Below are positions 27,557 through 39,913 of a stretch of 64,000 nt of DNA, piece by piece. A program made the position numbers and the translations under genes. The notes beneath the pieces are model-generated. The model was not told the origin of the DNA. It searched no databases and worked only from the letters and a program-made list of their open reading frames with translations. The stretch comes from Todiramphus chloris collaris (lineage: Eukaryota > Chordata > Aves > Coraciiformes > Alcedinidae): the NCBI GenBank assembly GCA_025345505.1, contig JANVCC010000030.1, forward strand, positions 3,274,123-3,338,122. The letters are read 5' to 3'. The stretch's first letter is position 1. Every line of letters starts with the position of its first letter.

Positions 27557-27790
27557 GCAGGGTCACAGGCCCTTCGCTTGCCAGAAGGAAAAATAACCCC
27601 TGCTGATGAGTAACTTGCAGTATTTCCCATGCACACTGACTTAACATGTTTCTGTGCCACCAAATATTTTTTAGAACCTATTATAGAGGGTATTGTCAGA
27701 GAATTAACAGCAACCCAGAGGAGAAGGCACTGCTGCTGAATGCTCAAATATTCCCCCACCCCCAAGAGAAACATAAGGGATAGACTTACC

Positions 27791-27835
27791 AAAAAAAAAA
27801 AAAAAAAAAACACCACACACCACACCACCAAAACT
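27791..27835 (+). repeat. A20 followed by CA/CCA-rich tract
   Basis: An A20 is followed by caccacacaccacaccacca and aaac. The whole stretch is free of G and T on this strand. Confidence 0.95.
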
Positions 27836-28385
27836 GTTGTTAATAATATAATAAAGTCAAGAAGCTGTAAACAATAATCAAACACAGCTTATAAACAAAA
27901 GTATTTGCAGAACCCTGCAGCTTTATGTTGTAGCACACAGGGGGTACATTAATAAAAAAAGAAATTGCACAAATTATGACAGAGAATTTGGTCTTGTGCT
28001 GAACATTAAAAAAGGCAAACAAAACCCCCACTCATCTCCAGGAGTAGCTTAATTTTTTTTCAGTACTATTTGATGCTGTCTGTCCCATAAAGAAAGAAAA
28101 CAATTCAAATTCAGTTTTGTGGTGTTTAAATGAGTAAATCACAGTATAGCTTCATTTGTTTTGATTATACCGGCCTTAAATATTCCAGAATACAAATTCA
28201 GAATCTAGATTTACATTTTAGATAGCTATTGATAGATACTATTGATACTACTGGCAGGCAGTCCACAGCCTTCCAGCGTGTCTGAAGTGAAGCAATTTCC
28301 AACTGGCTAAAGGTGGCTGAATGGGCTCTTTTCTCCCCTTTCTTATTTGAAGCCAGTGATGCTCTCATTACAAAGCTGGCTCAGC

Positions 28386-28400
28386 TTTTTTTTTTTTTTT
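28386..28400 (+). repeat. Poly-T run (T15)
   Basis: This is a simple T15 homopolymer in intron 3 with no recognised retrocopy. Confidence 0.9.
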
Positions 28401-30547
28401 CCTGTTGATAACATCTATTTACCAAACCTGTATTAATGAAAATATTCACAATACAAAGAAATGATCTATTGTTGTCACAGGCACAGAACCCACCACATTG
28501 CAGTGACTACAAGAAAATGCTGGTGCAGACAGAACAAACAAGACTTAACATTTTGACCACACATACCTAAATATAGAAGAGGTCAGACTTTCAGAGAGTC
28601 AAAGCTACCCAGCCCAAGAAATCTGACAACAGCAGAATCAACAGCTGATTCAGATACAACTTGCAACAACCACCAGAGATTTTCTTTTTCTTTTGCTTGG
28701 TTTTTTTTTTTTGTTTTGTTTATGGTGGTAAAAAATCTAACTTGAAATTTAGCAAAACCAACAAACAATCCAGTTAAATGTCTTGATGGTAAAGAACGTT
28801 AAAGTCAATTGATTATTATTACTTACCCAAGTTGATATTGGTTTTAAAATTAGAAATAAGAGACACAGCAATTAATAAAAGGCCTGTAATGTTTATAAGT
28901 GGCAACACGCTTAATCCATATCCCCAACCCACATTTCCTACCTTAGTTTCACAATTAATTGATGGACCATCTGCCTTGCTGTTACAGATGTGAACACAGT
29001 GTATCTTCATCTGTGGTTCCCTAAGTGAAGTCCCAGGTACAAGTATGTGGAGATCGCTACCAGGTCTCTTTCCATCTCCCCCTTCATCCCTCAAAATGGG
29101 CAACTCAAAAGAAGTCTGCGTTTAGTGTCTGCTCCTTAATGCCTGTTTTCGTGGGTTAACAGAAGGAAATGCCCGCCTTAGCCTTTTTATAAATATCATA
29201 AAAATATTCCCTATGCCAATTTCAGGCAGTCACAGTGGAGCATACAAAGTTAATAAAAGTTATAAAACAGGCACAATCTGCTTGGTGGAGAATATAATAT
29301 TTCTCTCCTACAAGAAAACAGTTGTTGATATGCTAAAATACAGCAGAAGTATAATATCAGAGGCAGAGGGAGCACTGTTTTGTACAGCACATGAGTTTCC
29401 CAGCCTCAGACACTTGTGTTTGAGGAACAGATTTACAATGCTCCAGTTTGAGGCCCTTCCTCAAAGCTATGGGAGGCTGTTAAAGTCTATTCACGCAGAC
29501 AGCCAGCAGTACAACACATGTGCTTTCTACAAGGAGCTCAGAGCAGAACTGACCTGGAGAGGTAACTGTTCCTCTCATTTGGATGATACATATTCTCTTT
29601 GAATCGAGGTTAATGCCAATTGCGACACCAGTTACTTCTGGCTTTGGCAAGAGGAGCAGACAGGACTTCAACTACCAGAATTCACTTTGCATCCTCTTAA
29701 GAGGCATGCCCCACTGCACATCCCACCAGATGTGTGAAGGCTCACCAGATCTGGTATCCAGGACTATGCACTATAATAAAGCCAAGATACCTTCACATTT
29801 GTCATCCTTCCTGGTGCCCTACTTGTTGGTGGGTTTTTTCCTCTCCAGAAGACTGAAAAACAGGGTAACATTTTTCTGATAATTGTTTACAAAGCAGTGT
29901 TTCTGGTTGCGACAGCTCGTGGTAGCTTTGTTTTGTCAGTGCTAACCTTTAGCTAACACTGTCAATCAAACTGCACCATGAAGAGTTTTCATTGCGTGTG
30001 CAAAACAAATATGAATCAAAATCAAAGAAGATAAAGAATAAAAAGTATAGGACACCAAACATCAGCCTGCGAGAAGGAGTAATGGAATTTAATAAGGCTG
30101 ACAGAATAATTTATTGACTCTTCTGGCCAACAAATATAATTACTTCAGTTTAAGAAAGCTCAATATAATCTCTTTACTAACTTTGCACTACAGCTGCACT
30201 GATAAATTTAAAAAAGACTAAAAGCACTGACTGATGTGTTTGCAACGTCTGTAGTCCAAGCAGACTGGGTAAGAAATGGGGGTCTTGGATTTTAAAAGCC
30301 TGACACCACTGACTGGAATGTTCTGGGTCTGCACTCGGAGGATTATTTGCATTTGAGCAGGACCAACACTGACAACTCCAGCACTGCTGCAGGTATTGAT
30401 ATGCTCACTTAGGTTCTCTGCGGTTTGGGGAGAAATCCAGAGATGTTGAGAGACATTTAAAAATTGCCAGCATGCTGGTATGAGATGTGCCCTCCCACAT
30501 GCCCTTCAGATTAGTTTGAACATACCACACTCACTGATCCTTTCAGA

Positions 30548-30600
30548 CATATATATATATATATATGTATATACGTATATATATACACACACACACATAC
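30548..30600 (+). repeat. Compound (TA)n(CA)n microsatellite
   Basis: A TA array with gtatatacgtat interruptions is followed by (CA)5-6 and catac. The arrangement is the same as at 13.3 and 39.65 kb. A spurious 64-codon open frame crosses it. Confidence 0.95.
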
Positions 30601-31225
30601 AAAAACACAAGTAAAATAAGGACAGATGCAAACCCCAAATACAAGTCCTACATATTTACAAAACCAAAACCAGTTTGAAATTACAGCCCAGGCCATATGT
30701 TCCAATATCTCTCTTTAAAGTCTGCTGTCCTAATTCCAGAAATAAATGCATTTCCCAGCACTAAATTCTTAAGCACTCAAAAATATTACAAAAAAAAAAA
30801 CAAAAACCAAAACAATTTAAAAAATAAAACCCCTCTTCATTTCACCAAAGGACAAACTTTGTGATCTACTGCTCTGCTCATGTACAAGTTATTCTGCTGT
30901 GAAGCAGGATGCTTTGGTTTTATGTACTTGCAAACTGGAATCGCTGGAGCCTTAGTTTCTTCCTCCTCCTGCTGATGATTCAGCCCCTGCCCCTCGCTCC
31001 TCTGCCGGGAGGCCACGTCAGCAGGACACGGTGCTGGCTGCCAGGTCACATCCCGGGCTGGCTGGAGCAGAGGCACCAGGGCCCTGCTTTCCCTGGGAAG
31101 AGGCTGAGGGGTCAGGAAAGCCTGCGGCCAGCCCCTGCAGACCCAGGGCTTTTACCAGCTCCACAAACATTTCCACATTTCACAGTGTTTCATAAATAGT
31201 TCCCATATCAGCTGTATTTCAGAGA

Positions 31226-31661
31226 GCTACAAAGATGATGAAGGGACTGGAACACCTCTCTTATGAGGAAAGGCTGAGAGCCCTGGGGCTGTTTAGCCTG
31301 GAAAAGACAAGACTGAGAGGGGTTCTTATGAATGTTTACAAATATCTGAAGGGTGGGTGTCAAGTAGAAGGGGCCAGTCTCTTTTCAGACATGCCCTGTG
31401 ATAGGACAAGAGGCAATGGTCACAAGCTGAAACACAGGAAGTTCCACCTCAACATGAGGAAAAACTTACTCGCTGTGAGTGACAGAGCACTGGAATAGGC
31501 TACCCAGGGAGGTTGTGGAGTCTCCTTCTCTAGAGATTTTCAAGACCCGCCTGGATCTGTTCCTGTGTGGCCTGCCCTGGGTGGTCCTGCTCTGGCAGGG
31601 GGGTTGGACTCGATTCCCAGGGTCCCTTCCAACTCCTACCATTCTATGAATCTATGATTCT
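31226..31661 (+). mobile_element. CR1 LINE with remnant of the ORF2 reverse-transcriptase C-terminus
   Basis: This 5'-truncated CR1 copy retains the end of ORF2. Codons from 31235 read [20 protein letters not shown] and continue with the typical [16 protein letters not shown] and [10 protein letters not shown] segments up to 31498. The ORF2 tail normally continues with an EHWNRLP-like segment. Here that segment is out of frame, so a small deletion near 31480 has shifted the frame into a TAG stop. The 3' end shows ggttggactcgattcccagg and a tail of two ATTCTATGA-like units. It is one of the two longest CR1 pieces in the window and is non-functional. Confidence 0.95.
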
Positions 31662-31749
31662 TTCCCTTTCTTTCCTTACTGTAAAACATTCACACTTCTG
31701 GATTCGGAAAGATTAAGCCAAATCAAAATATAGTTGTGTCAAGTTTCTT

Positions 31750-31764
31750 CCCCCCCCCCCCCCC
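31750..31764 (+). repeat. Poly-C run (C15)
   Basis: Fifteen consecutive C lie on the plus strand (G15 on the FNDC3B sense strand), about 90 nt after the 3' end of the CR1 copy at 31226-31661. Long C homopolymers are often length-variable or misassembled. Confidence 0.95.
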
Positions 31765-33501
31765 TTCTTTCTTGTAACAGCGGAATTATACTCAGTAATA
31801 GCTACCAATTCACTATATTCCAATCAAAAGGGATTGATAAAGGACTAGAAATTCTATCCAGCAAATCTTACAGTGCAGGTGCATCTCAGTCAAGATTGAA
31901 TCCACACACATGCAAAAAAAAAACTTTCCATGATTATTCTCAGCATTATCAGATTTTAAATGGAGACGCTAAGATTATTCACACAGTAAACAAAGCACCC
32001 TAATGTTTACTTTTGGCTTCTCCCATGGTTTCCTATACTTTATTGTAGCATGCTAAAAACAAAACCTATGAGATGAAAGGAGAATGGTGCTGACATCTCA
32101 CTCACAATAACAAGGGGGAAAACTACTCTGAATTAACATCCCTTAGCTCCCTCTCCCTTCTCTTAGAAGTTTTCAAACACAGGTCTCACAAAGGTATAGC
32201 AACATGAAAGTAATTTTTTGCACATAGAAAGAAGAAATGATTCACAATCGGTACCTTCATTTTCTGATGTGACTGAAAAATAAAAGGCCAAACAGCCCAT
32301 ATCTGAAATACAGGCAGAGTCACTAAAAATAACAGAGGATAAAAGGCTCCACTGGAAATTCTGGTATTTTCTGGTTAATAATAGGGCAACAATGAGAAAA
32401 TAAGCACAAGTTACTAAACTAACACCATGATTATATGGTTAGGTATTAAGAACTGGTGGTTTGTCTTGAAAAACTATGGAGTGCACCACAGATAATACCC
32501 CAATAGGAGGGACATGACTGAAGCCAGGTCTGGGGATGAGCCAGTGCTACAGAGCTGAGCTTGAGTTTACCAACACGCTGAAGTGACCCAAGCTAGAAGA
32601 TGGTGACAATGCTTCTAAAGGATTATAGTGACTCTGCTGATGGAAGAAACAAAGTGTATTTTGGCCAATAAAACAAAGTTTGGTTAGGTAGGAATTAAAA
32701 ACAGGTATGAGGGTCTTCCAGATTCTAGCCCTCCATGACAGTTTTGTTCTGGAGGATCCTTGGGCAGATAATCCCTTGCTTGCCCGTTAGTAGAAAGGAA
32801 CTTTAATAAAAAAGCTCACTAAAATGCATTGCTATACCAAGGAGGCCAATGGATACTGGAAGCCTGACTTTTCCAGCAAATATTAAATCTAAAGACCAAG
32901 TACCACAAGTGAAGTAAGATGATGTAACTGAGTAGTATGAATTATGCCATAAAACATATTAGGGCAAAAATGTCCCCTACTGTAGAAGAGACAAACGTTA
33001 ATAAACAAAAAGTAACCAAAAGCTATTAAACACCAAAAGAACAGCTGTGTTTTGAAGCACCACCACACACAGACTATTTTGCTCCAAACCCTAATGACCA
33101 AAACAATCAAAGCTGAAACTACATTTCCTACAGAACGTTTTCCATACCATGTAACCAGTGCACACACCAGCACATAGGTGGAAAGAGACGAAACACTTCA
33201 GAGAAAGAAGCAGTAAAAAAAAGTAGAGCTCACCTTGCATTTCAACTCCCTCTTTCCTGACACAACCAAGACATGTCCACCCTATCCCATTCCTGTGTAT
33301 TTTGTCAGACATGCCCCCAGAAGCCCCTTCTGTGTCCCAGGAGAGTGCCTGACCCCATGCAGACACCCAACAAGCATCAGACAGAAGACAGACATGCTGA
33401 AGAGGACACTGGTTCTTCCCACTTTGTAGAATTTTCCTCTTCTGATCAATGCAATGCTTCGCAACATATTTTGAAAACAGTAATGAATTGATTTCTTAAT
33501 T

Positions 33502-33690
33502 ATGATTTGGGTTGGAAGAGACCTTTAAAAGTCATCTACTCCAACCCCTTTGCAGTAAGGAGGGACAACTTCACCTCGCACAGGTTGCTCAGAGCCCGAT
33601 CCAACCTGACCTTGAATGTTTCCAGGGATGGGGCATCCCTCACTTCTCTGGGCAGCCTGTTCCACAAGCCACCTTTTGATTAAAGCGTAT
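33502..33690 (-). mobile_element. CR1 LINE fragment, reverse
   Basis: The plus strand reads atgatttgggttggaagaga, then cctttaaaagtcatctactc, gttgctcagagcccgatcc, gaatgtttccagggatgggg and gggcagcctgttccacaagc. This is a reverse-complement CR1 3' half. The distal boundary is approximate. Confidence 0.92.
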
Positions 33691-36600
33691 TTCCAGCCTT
33701 CTGGAAACCTCTCCAAAACCACATCATTTCAGGTGAAAACAAACCCAGTACACCGATGAGCAACCCCTCGGCTGGCTCTGCAGCTGCAGAGCAATGGAGG
33801 GCAATGCTCTCAGCAGCTGATGCAACAGGTAACCTTGCAGGATTGTAAAAACAGCCAGCTACCTGGAACCTGCATTTTGTTGTTCCATCTCTCCTTAGGC
33901 TTCTTTCATCCCTGGACTTGGATATGACGTCCAACCGGTTCCATTGCGAGTGCCCTTCACCCCTCACCTTGGCGCCTCCGTCCCCACCCAGTCACACGCC
34001 AGTTATCACTCTTTTGCTTACACCATGTCCCATCTATTTTCAACTCTTTCCTTCCCTCCAAGAAACTGAGTCACTTCCTCATTTCCAACCTCATACTAAA
34101 GAGAAAATATACAGACCTTTTTTTGGTTTGCTGAGCTTTATTTCACTGAAACACCCACTCTTCCTACAGCTATTTAGCTTTTAATATTATCCACTCCTTT
34201 GCATTACCACACCAACCACACCCACCCACCAAATAAAGGGAATAATACATCCAGGAAACCTTTAATTTCCAAAATGACTGCTAGATTTTCAGCATACTTC
34301 TGGCCTTTCTCTTGAGTTATTCACTGTACAGTCACAGAAGAAGCAGTACTGAAATTGAATTCATGCACTCTTTGTTTTACAGGGTAAGAATAAGTAAGCG
34401 CTCTGCGGTGCTTCAAGTTCAGCAGCAACAGCAAAAACACTTGAAAATATCCCCTGAAACAAATACTGCTGTTAGTAAACTCTGTGTATGTTGATTATTC
34501 TGCTTTCATTTCAAAATGTAACCACTCGAGGGCAATTTAGGTCCTTGTCTACCACACAGATATTCACACTCAAACGTAGTTACAACCCCGCCATGCCACT
34601 GCACATCCGCATCTTGTCCTTGAAAAACGTCACAGAACAAAATCCCATTTAATGCAAAGCTTCACTCACCTCTGCAATGCTGGAATTATTAAAGCTGCAT
34701 TTCTTTTCACTAGCATATTTATCTTTACACGCAAATGTTGTGCTTCGCTATTCCAAACCTAGTGCTGTGATGCTGAATGAAGGTGAGACAAGTTTCAAGA
34801 GGTTGTTTTCAACAGTGTGGGCTCAACAGAATATACTCAGGAACTGAAATTTTTATCATGCCAGGTACTTTTCTGTTTTTTCTTCTCTCTTTCTGACAGG
34901 CTTTCCGCATGCTACACATAGATACAGAAAACTACAGGACAGAAAACTCAGTCTGCTTTGCTCATGGTAGAAGATGAGACCCAGCTTGGATATCACTTAG
35001 ACAGAAACAGAAAGAACACCGATCAATTCTGCGTGATCAGTGGGTAGAAGCGTTACACAGTTTGCATCAAGGTCTCTGTACATCTGCATTTGCAACACGT
35101 GGGTGACAAGCAAGTTTAAGTGACACCAGAAAAATCATTTTGCCCCCATTATTCATACCACAGTGTGCAGGGCATCTTGATGGTACTGCCTTCTGGGATG
35201 AAAAACCACTGAACGGATTCCTGGGTACAGGTCTGCTGCCCCAAACTATGCACAAACTGCTGTACTTTTAAGTAATTTAGTATATGGCATGATCCGCATG
35301 TAGCAATAGAATTTCCTATGAAACATCCGAAGACATTAGTTAAAAGCACCAGTCTTCAATTGGTCACTAGGGAAAAGGGAGTTTCCTGAACATGTCAGAT
35401 CCACCTGGAATCTATTTCTTCTGAAATTCAGGAAGCAGAATAATTTTGTTTTGTTTTCCAAGGATGGTGTTTCAGTTCCATTCTGCAGTTGATCAGATCT
35501 GTGTACTCCCCTGTTTGCAAAGTCCGTATGGTATGGTTACCCCAGAGCACTCACCAGAAACAATCCTCTATAAAAAGGGAGTACAAGGTCTACAGTGAGA
35601 GCTGAGCAAAGAAACGGGTGAGTCTGTGCCTTGCCCTCAGTCCTTTCCTCGCAGAACTAGCAACAGTCAAACCCCACATTTGTGAAAAACTAAGTGGAAA
35701 AACGCAGAAAGGAAATGAAGCGTTTACAGTATTGACATATTTATGAAGTATTTATTATCCGTCAAAACTACATAAAAAGAGCAGCTTTTAAAATACTGAT
35801 GATACAGCACACATATGCATTTCATCTCTCAAAAATACTGAATTACAATTCTAAATCTGTCTCACTTTAACCACCCACAAAGGTACAGTTTTGCAGTTAA
35901 AGCCCAAAACTGAGCCAGGGTGGTTGGCAGCACAGCAGGAGCAGGGCTTTCCTTCCCTGCCCCCAGGGATGCTGTGATTTTCAGAGGAAGTATACTAATG
36001 CTTGCTCATTAATACACACATGGCTTAAAAGGAACAAAGATTGGTCATCCCAACGTACACAAATAAAGGATGTGCTTTACGTTTCCATTTTATAACACAG
36101 GCCAGGGGGCCAGCCTCAAAGTTGAGCAAGCACTTTAGGGTTTAAGAGTTGAGGGAGGGAGGAGAACAGGCATAGTCACATCCCTACCCAATTCATCTTG
36201 TAGCAGCTATTAAAAAAAAGATTGCTCTCAATTAATCCACAACATCCTCTTTCATTATTCCTTTATTTGGTTGTTTTTATAAAGGCTGCAAGAGCTGCAG
36301 ACCACAGCATCTCTTTTGTTAGGTGGGATGGAGAAGGCAAACCTGTGACGTCAGCCAATAACACAACTCCTGCTGAGAGGACCTCGAACTGCTCCGACGC
36401 TTCCCTAAATAACCTAATGTATGGACTGTGCCACACATCAACCCTCAAGGGCTGGATTTCTCCAGAAGATCTCTTTAAATCTGTCCTCTGACCCTCCTTA
36501 TACCCATCGACCAGCCACCATCATCTCCATGAGCAGCTTAGTCTAGGTCCCCCCTGTTATGTTAACACATGTTCATCTAACACATTACATGTTCAATTCA

Positions 36601-37631
36601 AAATACACATTTATGCCAGTTTTGTAGTATTTTGGGGGGAGGGTGGTTTCTCTGTTGGGTGTAGGGTTGTTTTTATTTTTAAAGTTTTCACCAGTTGCCT
36701 TACCGGTGAGGCCATGACAAACTGGAAAAAGTTTTTACATTTAGGATTTTCCTACTACTCCAAAACAACAGAGACCTTCAAACGTGCATCTACTACTCCT
36801 GGTTTTAAACAGTGATTATTCAATTAGTGGCTAATTACACTTCAGGGTGTTTAAAACAGAGGATATTCTACAGAGTTTTTCCTCAAACAAGCGTTTTTCT
36901 TCCAATCTTGAGAAGACAAATGGAGACTCAGTGAGTCTTCTTTTTCTGTTATTTTCGTGTCATTCCTTTAACACACATTATCCCCACCCATCCCCAGATA
37001 GGTCATATCCACAGAGCCAAAGAGGTCCTGAATACAAGGCAGTGGTTCACAGGACATCCAAAAGAGTCTTCAGAAGCACAAACTAAAGATTTCAAACTTC
37101 TCAAAAAGCCATCTAAAACAATAACAAATAAACCCAGCTTCCACAAAGATTAAAAAAAATAAACAATCATTCTACATAAGCAAAGTTACCTGCCCCTGCC
37201 AATCAAATACACACCAAAGGAAAGCACAGCTTTCCTATAGCCTTAAGAATTTCATGTAATCAACTCATGACAATAAGTTTTTTAACAGCGTTCACTCCCC
37301 AGACTCTGGAGAATCACACTATTTATAATAAAGTCATCCTTTGTAGTGAGAACACATGTGAATCCTATTTACAAGCCCATCCTACGTGATAACAGTGAAT
37401 ACGTGGCAGTAAGGAAGGAGTGAGTATCTCCCGTTCCATGGGCAGCTACCAGCTCACAGGCACTGCCCCCAGAGAGCCCAGAGAGTGCCAAAATTATTCC
37501 ACAGCTTGCTAATCATAGTGCAATGTGGGAGCAAAGGAAAGTGCACCATTATTGTCTGAGTGCTGCCCCACACGCAGGGAATACATTAACCTTTAAATAT
37601 ACAAAATATTCTTATCATAGAAGGAAGAAAG

Positions 37632-37694
37632 GAAAAAAAACCCAACCAAAAAAAAAAAAAAAAAAAAACCCCAAACAACAACAAAACCCCCAAC
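37632..37694 (+). repeat. A21-containing A/C-only tract
   Basis: The tract runs A8, cccaaccaa, A21 (37648-37668), then ccccaaacaacaacaaaac and cccccaac. It contains only A and C on the plus strand, and is C/A-free (T/G only) in FNDC3B pre-mRNA sense. Confidence 0.95.
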
Positions 37695-37716
37695 ATATTT
37701 CAGTTTTGTGGAGTGA

Positions 37717-37733
37717 GGGGTGGGGGGGTAGGG
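37717..37733 (+). other. Short G-quadruplex-type run
   Basis: The sequence ggggtgggggggtaggg can form four G3 runs if the G7 is split by a single-base loop. It lies on the strand opposite to FNDC3B sense, shortly after an A21 and A/C-rich tract. Confidence 0.5.
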
Positions 37734-38681
37734 TGTAATTTCCAAAAACACTGAACACAAAATAAGCCTGTGTTTTACAATGACCTCAGTGCACAGGAAA
37801 AACACAACTGTCACGAATCCCAATCTTACTATATTTGCTTGCTGATTACAGTTTCTTCCACAACAGATCACTCTGAACACCATTTAAGTTCCAGAATTGC
37901 ATTGTGAACACAGTTTTACCAGCTGATATAAACAAGACAGTCAGGTGCTCTTCTGTGTTTGAAGCATGTACTTATTTCAGCAATACAAATATTTCACAAT
38001 GAAGTAAGGACTTGAAGCTTTAGCATGAAAAGAATATCAGAATTTTCAGATAAATGCATATGCTTTGGCAGTCAATACTGCAGCTCCACCAAAAAAAATA
38101 AACAGGAAAAAAGATTATGCTACAAATTCTTAATTCTTTTTATGAAAGATTGCTGGCGAGTACTAAACAGGCCCCGCTGGCACAAACAGTCAATTATTAG
38201 GAACACAGAACTAGAAGGTTTCAAGTAGCACTGTCTGAGCAACACTGAGCATGGGGAAAAAAAATATAAATAAATGGTGTCATAATTATATTTGTAATGG
38301 AAATTTTTCATGTACTAATATAAAGCATTCATTTCAAATAAAGGTGTAGCCAGCTTTATCGCTCTGTTAAAAGCCACATAGACCAATTTCTTACCAGACA
38401 GCACATTGACTATAAATCTTAACAAGCAATTTTCAATTGCTACTATCATTGCTCATCAAGAACAACTAATCTTGGAAGGTGTTCCAGGAAGCTTCTGTAA
38501 GGTCTATCTCAAACAACTATTAATTCCTCATTTCCATGGAGATGAGATTTCAAGCAGCCACCAACTCCTCCGCTGTTTAAACCGGGAGGGGCAACAGAAA
38601 GGATGCAAAGAGATTGCAAAGTCAGAAATATCAAATATTTCAAAGAACAAACTCTTCCCTACAGGAGCAGTACAGCACTGC

Positions 38682-38800
38682 AGCAGTTTGCCCAGGGAGT
38701 AACCTCACAACTCAGGAGGTGGTGGACAACCCGATCTACCTCTGAAATTATCCCTGCTTTCAGCAGAAGGTTGGATGAGGTGACCTCCAGGGGTCCCTTC
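38682..38800 (+). mobile_element. CR1 LINE fragment (degraded)
   Basis: The segment has agtttgcccagggagtaacc, then tccctgctttcagcagaagg and ttggatgaggtgacctccag, then gggtcccttc. This resembles the CR1 variant ending in 'gactagatgacctccagaggtcccttcc'. The internal part is poorly preserved and the octamer tail is lost. Confidence 0.7.
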
Positions 38801-38916
38801 TTAATAAAAAGCATAGTTATCCTTAAGCAGTACTGTTTTAGTATTTGATGAAGTCTAAGGAACAGTCTTTCTTGAGTAGATTTTAAATTCACACTCCAAA
38901 TACTGGGCCAATTAGG

Positions 38917-38960
38917 TTAATAGTTAGACCTGATGACATTAAAGGCCTCTTCCAATCCAA
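38917..38960 (+). mobile_element. CR1 LINE 3'-tip fragment
   Basis: The sequence ttaatagttagacctgatga followed by cattaaaggcctcttccaat corresponds to the CR1 3' motif 'atggttggacttgatgatcttaaaggtcttttccaac'. It repeats the same portion of the consensus as the fragment ending at 38800, so it is a separate insertion. Confidence 0.65.
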
Positions 38961-39651
38961 GTGCTAGCTATACAACTAGCTGACAACTAAACTGACTTCC
39001 CCCCCTCCCCAATTACTATCACTTTTTTAGGAAAGGCTTCTGAGTAGCCTGCTGAGATTGCTGCTGAACAGCCTAAGATCTGGAAAGGATGTCTATTTCT
39101 ATAGAAGTCCATTCCCCTGTATTCATCCTGTATTTACTGTAGACAGCACTATACTTAGAGAAATACCTGCTTCACTTCAAAGCTGTATTTCCCACTAGCT
39201 AGAAATCCTCTTCCCAACAATTAAGACACAATCTGAAAGAGTCTTTTGTCGCTTCTCACTTCAGACCTGTTAAAAGATTTTGTGTGGGCTAGCTCTTACT
39301 AAAAAAAAAAAAAAACCCACCCACAAGTGCTATTGATCATATTTGCACAAGTTATACCAAGATATAAAACAGCAGTCAAGAGCCTGCTTCCCTGTTTTTA
39401 TTCAATACTACACACTCAACTGGCTCTGCTTCTAAAGAACCAATTTTAAATTCTCCTCAAACCTAATCTGACTTCGACAAGCACTCCACAGTGTCTGTGC
39501 TCCCCTGCTCAGTTTCTATCCCTCCCAATGCCTGTATGAAAATAAAATGTTTTTTCCAGAGATATCCACGTCATTTGTTACTAGTTTTCAATCTAACTTG
39601 GGATCTCTCAGTTGTATATATATGCATTTTTCCATATAACCAAATAGTAAA

Positions 39652-39685
39652 AATATATATATACACACACACACATACATATAAA
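39652..39685 (+). repeat. Compound (TA)n(CA)n microsatellite near exon 3
   Basis: The array atatatatatacacacacac is followed by acatacatata. In the FNDC3B pre-mRNA it reads as a (UG)6 run followed by UA repeats, about 240 nt downstream of the exon 3 donor. Confidence 0.95.
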
Positions 39686-39913
39686 ATAAACAATGCTGGT
39701 GACTGAACAGTGAGAGAAATCTCCTGGACTTGAAAGAAACTCATGACTCATTCTGAGATAGTCAACTCTGTAACATGGACAGCAGTGTCTGCAACTTCTC
39801 ACTCAAGTGCTTCACCGTATTTTCCAAACTGTGTATCAGTCTTTGTAGAGATGAGAGAACAAGTATTCCATGATGTCAGCAATGCTCCTCCACACATTCG
39901 TGGCTCCTCTTAC

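Larger units (their letters stand above)
1..39913 (-). other. FNDC3B: FNDC3B intron 3 (3' part continues beyond window)
   Basis: The intron starts with GTAAGAG at 39913 and runs through the left edge of the window, so it is at least 39.9 kb. I looked on the minus strand for the expected next peptide (beginning PAEVPMMSPNGS and leading to VPPGYISQ) and did not find it, consistent with one long intron. Contents are CR1 fragments, microsatellites, homopolymers and the CpG-dense block near 17.1-17.7 kb. The rest is unremarkable AT-rich sequence. Confidence 0.8.

Noticed and set aside
29213..29602. 129-codon plus-strand open frame.
   Set aside because: No recognisable family, no clear promoter or splice context, and a length expected by chance in 64 kb of six-frame sequence.
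1..39913. Search for the next FNDC3B exon (peptide beginning PAEVPMMSPNG).
   Set aside because: I found no matching minus-strand segment by eye, so exon 4 is probably left of the window. A translated search with the family protein would settle this.
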